From Leptoclinus maculatus (Eukaryota > Chordata > Actinopteri > Perciformes > Stichaeidae): a DNA stretch of 64,000 nt. The notes beneath the pieces were generated by a model. It ran no database searches. It saw only the letters and a list, made by a program, of their open reading frames with translations, and was not told the origin of the DNA. The translations under genes and the position numbers were made by a program. Shown here in pieces: positions 39,301 to 50,800 of the stretch. Within the stretch, counting starts at the first letter, position 1. Each line of letters starts with the position of its first letter. The stretch lies in NCBI GenBank assembly GCA_032191485.1, contig JAVDOI010000019.1, positions 11,833,418 through 11,897,417 of the forward strand, given 5' to 3'.

Positions 39301-42300
39301 ACTCACACATTTTTAAGTACCTGTACTTTATGATTTACATTTTGAGGGTTAGGAAAGCCTACAACAGTACGTGTATAAGCACGGGTTCTTAAAATGACCC
39401 CCACCACAGAGAGCTGCAACTGTAAAAAGCTGGTTTACAGTTAAATGGCAATTCATCTCTAAAAAAATATAAATTTATAGTAGTCTATATCTTGCTCATA
39501 AAACGTCTGAATGCAGGACTTGTAATAGGCTATTTTTACACTGTGGTACTGCTGCTTATAGCTAAATATCTGACCACTTCTTCCACCACTATGAACTACA
39601 CTACCCAGCAGCTTATAGCGTTAAAGCAGTTAGCTCCCACTCAACAAGCTAGCTACAACATCAAATACAGCTTTAAACGATGTACATATGTAATAATGAT
39701 TAGATGATATCATCTTGATGGCTTAACATTCACGTGGTCTATCCGGCTGTATAATGTATATGCTAGCTAACTTAGACAGCAGGTTCGGTACTTAGCTTGT
39801 ATATACTGCTAGCAACTTATTTATTGCATATATTTAAATTGGTAAGTTATTTGTAGGGTTATGTTGTCTAATGGTATTAGAATCATAATGCTAATGATCC
39901 TAGGTTGTCTGTTAGCATTATAAAGCTAAGTTAACTTGTTAGCTAACACTAGTGTTAATGCCACTTAGCTAACATAGCAAGCATTCATAACTTAAACAAT
40001 GTGTTCACTCAGTTTGTAAGTGCAGGAACATCCAAATATGTTACTTGAGAGATATTTGTGTCTGCATCAGAAATACATCAGTTTGTTTTTTTAATATATA
40101 TATATAGGGATTTTTAATAACTACTTATGTTTTTGTGAAGGTACTGATTAAACTCCATATTTGTAATCTCCTTCATAGCTCAGGCAAAGTCTTTGTGTAA
40201 GATGCTGGCAATCTTCAACATCAGTGACCCAGAAGATGTGTTAGTGTAGGCACACACCAGTTAACATGAGGTGTAACATCACTCATGAAAGTTGTTTCTC
40301 AGGTCTCATCTGGACACGTCAACTGAGCTGCGATTCTCGCTGGGATCTCTGGCTGAAACCCAGTCGGACCACTACCGTTCAGCCAAGGTTATCCGGCGAC
40401 CGAGGAGAGGTAGACTGGGTCTGCATGAAACCAAGGTGAGCTGTGAGCCTCTATTTCCCTTAAAGATTTTAAATGTATTATATCCAAAGTTTTTTAATCT
40501 GCTCTTCATATTCTGTCCCCGTCTTTGTGAGCAGGCGAAGTCGCTGGGGGAGCATGAATGGCGCTCGCAGCAGCTCGGGGTTCTGGGAGGCCACCACTTC
40601 GAGAGCGACACGGAGATGTCCGACATCGACGACGACGACAGGGAAACGTTGTTTAGCTCCATGGACCTGCTCTCGCCCAGCGGCCACTCTGATGCACAAA
40701 CTCTGGCCATGATGCTGCAGGAGCAGCTGGACGCCATCAACAAGGAGATTCGGTACCTGACACACTGTGCCGTGTTAATTAAATATAAAAAGGCCAGATT
40801 CCCAGAGCTATTGATTTCCTTCCTTTACTTATTGTGTTCCTAATCAATTTGACTTTAAATCAAGTTAGCACTTTATACGTTTTTAAGATCATGTCCTGGA
40901 AAGCGTTGCCTTTTTATTCCGTATAATCCACCCATAAACCCTTTTTATCACTATGTTCTAGACACTCAGAATGTCCTCCTATATCCTAATATATGGCTTA
41001 ATACCTCTGATACTACTCGTACTGCTCATACAACTATCCAGTTGTGTTTCCAGCACGTCTGCAGGTCGCTCTTCCTGTCTACGAGCCAAACGCTTTTCTC
41101 GTATGCACTAAATGTTCCAGGAAATGTGATCTGCCTCTTGCTTTTTAAAGCTGTAATTATCTTGTGCTGATAAGTATTCATAACCCCGGGCGCAACTCCA
41201 CTTAGTTCTTAATTTCAAGGGTTGTTAATATGGCTTTTGGTCTTCGCTGATTTACATCCCTGTCAATAGACACAGTGTCACATTTCTTTCAGGAAGAGTT
41301 CATTAAAATCTGATGGCAGATAGAGATCATGAATGCAAAGAGTGGAGCTCTCAGCTAATTACAAAGTTAAACCCTGGGTCTGTGCACAATTTATGATCTG
41401 ACTTAAAGTCATTTTATCTTCTCACTCTGGCCTTTAATTAGTTTGCCTTATACTGTAGGTATTTAATGGGATTTATGAGGCAAATCTCCAGAAATCCACC
41501 TCCAAAGATAACACTAAACGCTGCAGCAGCGATGCTGATAAAGAGTCCATATTTTTCAGTCAAGCTGGAAATGATCACTGATATAAGCTCCTTATTGCAA
41601 AATCTTTATGACGATGTGACCTGAAGACTCGTACTCACTGCTGACTTTTCCCTCTCGTGTCCTCCCTTCTCCTCTCGTAAGGCTGATCCAGGAGGAGAAG
41701 GAGTCGACGGAGCTGCGGGCGGAGGAGATTGAGAACCGGGTGGCCAGTGTCAGCCTCGAGGGCCTCAACCTGGCTCGAATGCACCACCACGGAGCCTCCA
41801 TCACCGCCTCAGCCACCGCCTCCTCCTTGGCCTCCTCCTCCCCGCCCAGCGGACGCTCCACCCCCAAACTTGATCCCCGAAGCCCGGCGCGCGATATGGA
41901 GCGCATGGGGGTCATGACACTGGTAAGCTGCTTAATTACATGTAGACCACCATTTCTTTGCGGATTGGCGTTAAGAAGATCTTTGTGAAATAGATCAGCG
42001 GGTCACAGACAGAAGAGCAAGAGTATGGAGAGCTTTGATTAAAAAGCCTTTCTTAGTTCCATGTGTTGTTAATAAAACTATTAACATGAGAACTATTTTA
42101 GACTGTGGCAGGTCTTCATTAGGGTTCATTGAAGAGACCTGACCTGAGCAGTGGCATCAAATCTTTATCCCCAGAACACAAAACGTCTCATGCAAGATGA
42201 AATTGGTCAATTCTGTGAGATCAACCCATTATATAGTGTGACCTTTACCACCGCGTCCAGCGGTATGATTGGTTTCGTAACGCTTGAACACGGTATCAAG

Positions 42301-45300
42301 ATGTGTTATGTCACCGGGTTCAAACCCGTACAGACAAGTGGTGTCTTGAGATATATCGCACTGATGAAATGACCGATGAGCAGCAGCTAGTGTGACATGT
42401 GACGTGTTTTTCTATGAGGTGGCGATTCCTGATCCTGTGAATGACGGACAGAAATGTCTTTTCAGGCCATAAGGGATCTGATGTCCTCGCGTCACACACA
42501 TTTTATTTGAGTTGAATGAATCGTATATGGAATATTTCTCACTCTCTTGTGCAAAGGCTGCCGTATGTTGATGGCTCTTCAGTGGTAACCATCATTTCTG
42601 TATAAAGAAATAAGGAAGCACAGGACCTGAAGGTGAGCCAGCTGTTCGGCCCCGAGTATCTCTGCATGTTAAGCCGTACAGCTCGAGATGACATGATTTT
42701 TTTAAGACTTGCTGCATTCAATTTGCGTGCAGAGAAAGCGGTGACAGAAACTTCTCTTGCTCCGTCAGCTGTCATCATGCAGCCCAGATGTCAAACCGGG
42801 ATGGCTTGCCGTTTCTCCAAGAATAGACAGTAATATGTTTTACAGCTCAGGTCCTCTCCAACGCTCTCCACGCTGACCGGAGGCTCAAACACTCCAGATG
42901 TGCACATTAAAGGGAGTTTTTCACACTGATGAAATATTCAACTATTCCCCTATAATCCAGCAGAACAAGAGAAGCGTGTCCTTTACATCGAGGCTTTGAT
43001 TTTCCAATCCCCTCCTCTGTATTGATCTGTGAACTGATGATCTGATGTTGGGTATGATGATAATATGAATGAGCCAATAGTGTTTAATTTATCACCAGAG
43101 TGGAGATGTTTGTTGTCCCTGCTTCAACACGTGGATATTGACGATTGGCCTTTTTGTCTTTTCTCTGCCCAACAGCCCAGTGATCTGAGGAAACACAGGA
43201 GAAAGGTACACACGGTGTAATTGAATGATAAGGTTGCTATAGATGCGTGATTTATTAGTCTCCGAGGGTCCTAATGTCCCTTTCTCTGCCCTCGTCTCTC
43301 AGATAGCGGCGGTGGACGAGGACGGCCACGAGGACAAGGCCACCATCAAGTGTGAGACGTCGCCCCCCGCAACGCCACGCAGCGTCCGAATGACACACAC
43401 ACTGCCCGCCTCCTCGCACAATGACTCACGAGGGTAGGTGTCGGCTGTGCCAAGCGTTCCCTAAAGTCATTTCTGTGTTGTTTACTTCCTGTTGAATGTT
43501 TGGACTGCTTCTAATTAGAGTTTTTTTGTTTATTTGCCTCTCTATCTGGGATGCAAATGATATTCTTTCCTGTAAGATGTTTGCTCGATGTGCCGGTTTT
43601 CAGACGGCGTACTCGTCGTAGCGCCGTCTTGTTTTGAGATGGTTTATTTTCGAAGCTTCCAATTTCGCTGCAATTTTGCCGTGCATAATTTCTGAGCACA
43701 CTTGAGATAATCTGGGTACTTTTTCAAACTTAAAGCAGCAGCAGCAGCAGCAGCAGCTATATTAGATGCGTCTTCGGTTATTGGCGTGGATGAATGAGCT
43801 TAAAAAGTGCAGTTGGGGGGGGAAAGCAGCAAATACTTTGAGAATACTGCACAGAAAAAAAGGAACAGAGCAAAGACATAAGGTAAGAGGTGCATTGAGG
43901 TATGTCACAGTGAGCCCGCTTCTAGAAACTCCCTATTGTCATTATTTATCCAAATCTTTTCACAAGGTTGCTAATGAAAATCTAAAAAACAAACCTGACC
44001 TTTTGGAGAAATAATCTCATGAAACTGAAGTGGACCTGGAGGCTTTACTCGTGTTTCCTGTGCCTGTTTGTGTCGTCTCAGGATCGTGTCGTCTCTGGAG
44101 GCGGAGGCCAGCGCGCTGAGCAGTGTGGCCAGCAGCCAGGACTCCCTCCACAAGCATCCGAAGAAGAAGGGCATCAAATCCTCCATCGGACGGCTTTTTG
44201 GCAAGAAGGAGAAGGGCAGGCTGGCACACCTGGCACACAGACATGTCATGTTAGATCCACAAGGTGGGCACGGGAGACATGTTTCAACATTACTGATGCA
44301 AGATGATGATCGCTCACTTCAGACTTCGTTTGGTACCAACATCCCAAATTTGTGTTGTGTCAGGGTAGGAATGTCTCTTTGGGGCACTTAGACACCTGAA
44401 ACTCAGGATGGTATTACTGCTACTAATACTTGTAGTAAGATGTTTATGCATACTTAGACAGAAACCAGATGCTCCTACACTCTCTATGCATCATATGTAT
44501 CGTGTCAGTTGTGAACGATCAATTTCAGATTGTATAACCCGTGTTCCTCCTCTTCTCTCAGCGACCATGATGGACCCAGACATGGCGGGCCAGGACATGG
44601 GGCTGAGCAAGCTGGGAACTCAGGCCGAGAAGGACCGCAGGTTGAAAAAGAAGTAAGCTTTGTCCAAAAGAACCAACACTAAGTCGCCAAAGCAGACGTC
44701 CAAGTAGTCCCTTAGTAGGGTCTTCCCGTACACAGCCTGCAGTGTCCATGTCATGTCTGCGTGGACAAATGGCCTTATTAAGGTCATATTTAAGTGACGC
44801 ATTGTGTGTGGAAGTCTTCTAGCTTCATGTTTTTAGACCGTTCACGGCTGCATTACAGTATATAGTCCAATCTGACCTTTGACACACAGGCAGGCTGTTG
44901 CCTCCTGTGTTTTACCTCCAGCCCTCTCCCTCTATGAAAGCACGGGCTGCGCTGTATATGCAACGCCATAACATCCCACACTGAGAGCGGGATCGATTTT
45001 TATAAAAGCAGAAGCCTGGATCAGCATCCAGGCGCAGAGATCAGCCTCACTGTATTCAGACACGGAGCCAAAGTCAGACTATTGATCCAGGCTGAAAACC
45101 CAATTAATCTCACAAAGCTACTTTGTCAATTTGGAAGCTATAGACGGCTTTCCCCAACACACCGCCCGTAGATTACACTCTCGGTCAGATCGGGTTTGTT
45201 CTGCCCTGCAGGAAAAGAGGGGGAACCCCCCCCCCCCCCCCCCCCGCCCTGGCAAATAAAATCTTTCAGCAGAATGAATGAGTGTGTGTGTGTGTGTGTG

Positions 45301-45870
45301 TGTGTGTATTTGCCATGCCCCAGTGCCAAATGATGAATGTCATTTGCTCGAAGTGCACATCGAGTTGTCATGACCAATAACTTTGCCTCCCATGTAGTCA
45401 ATAGAGAGTGTCGTTTGTTGTACGTTGACAAATGTGTTGTTTTTCTTCCACTGCACTGACTTCTTCATAGCGGTGTCCGGGATTAAGGCCACACCACCAC
45501 CACCACCACCACCACCACCACCACCACCACCTTGCATCTTGGCGCCTCCTCCACACCGCATGCCATTCTGAGCTGCCTGCACTATTTCCATTTCAGCATC
45601 TTGATCGATCAATGCCGCCGTGGTTCTCATTGTCGGTGTGCAGTTTTTTCCCCCCCTATTCTCCTTTTGCTTTCCTCAAGAGTTTAACGCCAAGTATCTG
45701 AATGTAACTGAGCATCTGAATGTGAGGCCATGGAGGGGGTCCTGCTGTGTTTCAGTGCATTTCTCATTCCCTCTGCTGCACGAGATGTGGTCAGGACTGC
45801 ATTGTAGAAGATGACTTTTATTTTTTTTGACTGGTCTACAGATGCTCCTGTAAACGTCCTCCATTGTGAG

Positions 45871-45913
<43 letters not shown>

Positions 45914-46431
45914 TCTGTTTAGAGCCGTACCCTTAACTGCCTATTAAGTCATTAACTTTTGTGTACTTTTGTCTCCCCGTCGCTCTCTCTCTCTCTCTTC
46001 TTTGCTCTCTGGTTCTCTCCTCTCTAACCCTTCCTCTCCCTCTCATCATCCTCTGACTCTAAACAAAGCGGGTAAGTTGTGAGGATGTATAACTGACCTC
46101 CTGGATTATGACCATTGTCTCAGCCATTTTGCCCTGTCTGCCATCTCTCCTGTCTGTCCGCCCGCCATGCGTCCTCTCCCGAAAAGACCAGTGCCAAAGC
46201 TGACGTCTCTTATCTATCTATCCGTGTCTTTCTCTATCCCTCATGGCTGTTAACGACGCCATTGCACTCTCTCTCTCTCTCTCTCTCTCTTTCTTTTCAT
46301 TTACCATCTGAAGACGTTTCTTCCCCCCTTTTTACAGTTCAATGGCAGCTGCATCCCTGGCTGGACAGAGAATGTGCCGCGTATAAAACTGGGGCCCAAT
46401 TTTGAAACCTCGAATGTCTTCCTCTCCTTAT

Positions 46432-46476
<45 letters not shown>

Positions 46477-47765
46477 AAATAACCAGCTGTAATATCTGGT
46501 TATGGGAAATGTTCTTTTTGTTTGTATGATTTGTCATAACTGTTTCCTTACTTCCCTTTCCCCAGCTATGTTCAGTGGCTGTATTTCTCCATGACCTGAA
46601 CATAACATGAATAAAACATGAGCTATATCTCTCCATGTGCTGGATAGATGAGACAGTGATTGTACCTGCTTGTGTTTGGACGAACACATTTCCCCCCCCC
46701 CTCCCCCCTCCCCCGTCACCTGTAGGCTTGTGCACCATGTATGCTGTGTTTAAAGTGCCCTTTCACTGTACTGAGGCCTTCAACGCTCCGAGTGCTACAT
46801 GTCCTCATGTTTGTTAACAAGCAGAACTCTTTCCATTTGTCAAGTTCTTTGACAACGCACTCGGGGAAAGCGTTGTTGATTCCGAGTTTCTGTCATGAAA
46901 TGTGTTCCCCAAATAGAATAAGAACGGCGTTGTCTTTGGCGTGTGGGTGTGAGTACGAGTGTGTGTGTGCCTTTGGTCTCCAACGTTTGTCGGGGGCATT
47001 TTTTTCGGGCTTGTTTGTAAGTTCTCCATGTCTGGGCCGAGTGTGGGAGGATTCGGCACAATGCAGATAGCTCTGAATACACCTGCTCTCGTGTCGATAA
47101 GGCGCAATTCACATCGCCGTGAGGCAAAACAAAACACCACTCGGCCCTCTTAGGTTACACTTTCAACACCTGCTCAACAACATCATAAAAAAAACATGGA
47201 GCGCAGCCCAGACAATGTGATGAAAAGCTACTTTTAATAATACCCGGCTGCATGATTTAAACACTGCATCAACAAGAGTGTCTGTGTGAGAACAATCTCT
47301 CTCAGCAGATTAGATTCTGAACTGGGATCAGTAGTGTCCAGGTCCACTGTAGCTCGGTGCCTCGCTGGTGGATCAACACCTACGGCTCGAGCTAGAATTA
47401 ATTATGCCAAACTTCTTGAGTTACAGGTATTTATATTAGTTACTGATTTCCCTACCATGAAACCCTACAGGGTTAAAACATGTTGGGCTGGTCCTGGTTT
47501 CTACTAGCAGTGAATTTAAGATGATAAATACTGTAGGTGTACGAAGAGGAGAATGTTAACGCCAGGATCAGGGATCGGGGGATTGGATGTAGTGAGTGAA
47601 TCCCCTTCAGGAATATAAAGCCCATGTGTGTGTGTGTGTTTGAGTGTAGCTACAGTTGTGCGCTTGTCTGCGCCGCTCTCTGGCAGCACAGAGATGAATG
47701 ATAAAACACGGCCCTTTACAACACTGGGAGATAAAAATGTGTTTGAGTACTCTCCTCTCATGTAT

Positions 47766-47806
<41 letters not shown>

Positions 47807-50800
47807 CGCTGTGACTGCAGGGATTTGTGGAGAGCGGTGTGCAGGAGTGAGCGTGTGAGAGAGCTCATGCGGGTGTGGTGTTGTGTCGGACGGGAGACGA
47901 TGTGTGTTTGTTATGATGTGCGAGTACATGTGTTCATACAAGGTCTCCTCTGTCCCCGCCCCCTCAGACACGAGCTGTTGGAGGAGGCCAGGAGAAAGGG
48001 TTTACCTTTCGCCCAATGGGACGGTCCCACCGTTGTAGCCTGGCTGGAGGTAAGAAGTCGCTGTGCCAAGAAGACTTTAAAGTTTGTTGATCTCTTGTTG
48101 ATTTTCCATTGCAAATAAACATACCTGCAGGGTACTAAAGGTGCATGTAAAGACTGAAGAGCTTTACTTGTCCTGCTCAGAAGCTTCCTGTTGACTTGTC
48201 CTACATGTACCCCACAGTTTACCATGTTTCTCTTTAAATAACATGCAGAATACTCAGAATTCAGACTAAATAAGGTCCCGTTTACCTTAATGTTTACCAT
48301 GCATGCAGCTCACTGTTACACATCTTTGACTTAATTAAATAAGCCAGTTCATATATTATAATTGTAACTTTTTTTATATTGTTAGTGTAATATAAGTAAC
48401 AAAAACATTGATAAACCAAAACAATACCTTTTTAAAATGTGTGATGAATCGCTGGCTCGGTTCCCCTCGTCTTGTATTGTTGGACGAACTGAACACAAAC
48501 TGTAGAAACACTACTGCCCCCTGGTGTTCAGTGGATGTACCTCAACGTTCCAGTTATTAATAGTCTGCTGATAGTTATTGAACAAAAGGCCTTGAAGAGG
48601 CCAGATTGAAGAATCCTGTGAAGCATGTTGACTATCAAGGGACTAAAGTGAAACTCAGAATGATGAAGACGCTGCAATGGCGACTGGAAAAAAGTATTTT
48701 TTAATATTTTAGTGGAATAAAAACTGTTTCATGACACAGTAAATATAGAGTTAAATAAACCAAATCATGTCCACGGTGTTTTAAGATGGACAACCAGATA
48801 TTCAGAGAGAAAGAGCTTCTTCTACTTTCAATCCAAACTCAACATCCCGTGCTTGTTTGTCTCCTCTCCTCTCCTCTCCTCTCCTCTCCTCTCCTCTCCT
48901 CTCCTCTCCTCTCCTCTCCTCTCCTCTCAGCTGTGGTTGGGAATGCCGGCCTGGTACGTGGCGGCGTGCCGCGCCAACGTGAAGAGCGGCGCCATCATGT
49001 CGGCCCTGTCCGACACCGAGATCCAGAGGGAGATCGGTATCAGCAACCCTCTGCACCGCCTCAAACTCCGCCTGGCCATCCAGGAGATGGTCTCCCTCAC
49101 CAGCCCCTCTGCACCGCCCACCTCCAGAACCGTGAGTTGTACAGAACATATGGGAACATGGACGCAGGCCGGGAGCTCAGTTGTACGAGCATTTGTTGAG
49201 CTAATCAAGAGGAAGAAGTGATTGTGAGTAAATGGAAGAGAAGGATTTTCTGGCTGGTTATGAACATGTTGATCATTTAAAAGTGCTGGTATGCAGATTT
49301 GATACCATTGGGCAGAGCCAGACTATCTGTTTCTAGTCTTTATGCTCCACCGAGCTAACAGGCTGCTCGTTCCAGCTTCACATTGAACAGTAACATTAAT
49401 CTTCTCATGTAACTCTCGCCAAAAACACTCCTCTCACTCCCGTCCTGTTTAACATCACTTCACTCTGCTAATATTAGCCCGAATTACTTCTTTAAAAATA
49501 ATGTCCGCCTCCAGATCAGCTCTGACAAATGTTTGTATAACTGATTGTCCTCTCTCTGCTTTCATGCACAGCGCCTCCACACATATGAGCGACACACTTA
49601 GAGCCGCCCAGCACATTTTACATCCTGCAGTGTTGGTGATAAGTGAGTGAGTGGGGTACAGTGGGAGTCAGTGATGGCCCTGTTTTTGGAGAACATTGCT
49701 CCGGTGTGTACTGTGATTTAGCTCTCCAGTTATTCCACACCACAGTCGCTTTCATGGCTCCCCGTTGTCTCGGAGGGCCGTTGCTGCTCCTTAACGATAG
49801 CGACGCTTTGCACTGCAGAGCAAGGACTAATACGCTTTATATACTAAAGGTACACGTGCACGAACAATGCAGACCATACATCATGCCGACACGAGAAGGT
49901 GTGCGCCGTTACACAAACCCAGCTGATGATATTCATTAAAGTTTGTGTTTTTAGTCTCCACTATGCATGCAGTAGTCGTAACTCATGAGCTCTTGCACTT
50001 TTTCTGTCTCCTCCCATTGTAGAATAACACCAGTGGTACTCTTTTTATGCTCTCACCCCTGTCCCCCCTTTACCTCACCCTCTCATCTACTACTTAGCAC
50101 AACTTCCACACCTCGTAAAATCGCCACGCGTCCGATCACAACCCTTCCTCGTTAGGAGTCATGTGCCTCGCTGTGAATGCAGAACTGTGCCTCAGAATAA
50201 AGGGTCGATTCACACAATTCACAAAAAAAAGTTAGTTGTGATATTTTTGGAGCTATATTTGCTGAGATTTCTGCCTCCACCCCATTGGAATTAGGTGCAC
50301 TGTTTTGATTGGAACTACTTTCTACCAAAGAAATAGTCCCCATTGACTACTCACCGCAGGTTAGATAACACCTGAGAGAAGTGGTTTGAGTGAACTGACC
50401 CTTTACTGGTAGACTATAGATGCAGAGGGAGGAGTAATGTGGTGTTTGTGTCTCTGTTGGTGTCTATGGTACTAATTTATTCGTTCTCCTTGTCGTGCAT
50501 GGCAGCCGTCTGTTATTTGTACTGTGTGCCTAAACCGGGACGTCCTGTGCTGTACCGTGTTGTCTTTGTCCTCTTCGTATGCCCTTTGACCCCTGGCGGG
50601 TTTGGGGGGCCAGTTCATGATCTGTCTGTGATGCTATAACACTATTGGCTTACAGTGGTGCTGCTCTTCTTCTTTAACACTGCTTGCCCCTCCTACCGGA
50701 CCTCTACTACCAACCCTGCTGCTGCTGCTGCTGCTGCTCTGTCTCTCGGGCTCCGCCCCCTTGTAGGCGTCAGGCAATGTATGGTTGACCCATGAGGAGA

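Larger units (their letters stand above)
37437..39993. mobile_element. Palindromic, non-autonomous transposon-like element
   Basis: Two arms of about 240-260 bp in inverted orientation flank the segment: 37,437-37,680 on the left and about 39,740-39,993 on the right. The outer parts match almost base for base: GTTATGAATGCTTGCTATGT on the left is repeated as its complement at 39,970-39,990, and GACAACCTAGGATC at 37,521 pairs with 39,896. Inner parts (TGCAATAA, AAGTTGCTAGCA) also pair. There is no transposase frame. Arms rich in GCTAGC and TTAGCTAAC are common in fish DNA transposons. Exact ends and a target-site duplication could not be fixed. Confidence 0.7.
35739..40302 (+). other. Large ppfia2 intron (4.56 kb) carrying transposon-like DNA
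   Basis: The first 1.5 kb is AT-rich with no exon. From about 37.4 to 40.0 kb the intron holds a large imperfect inverted repeat with a 29-bp tandem array and an hAT-like fragment inside it. The last 300 bases are ordinary intron. Confidence 0.75.

Noticed and set aside
42151..42372. 73-codon open frame in the exon 14-15 intron
   Set aside because: The neighbouring exons join in phase without it, and it resembles no liprin segment.
45620..45814. Open frame after a CCTCAAG acceptor-like site in the exon 18-19 intron
   Set aside because: It has no matching donor in the right phase and no family similarity.
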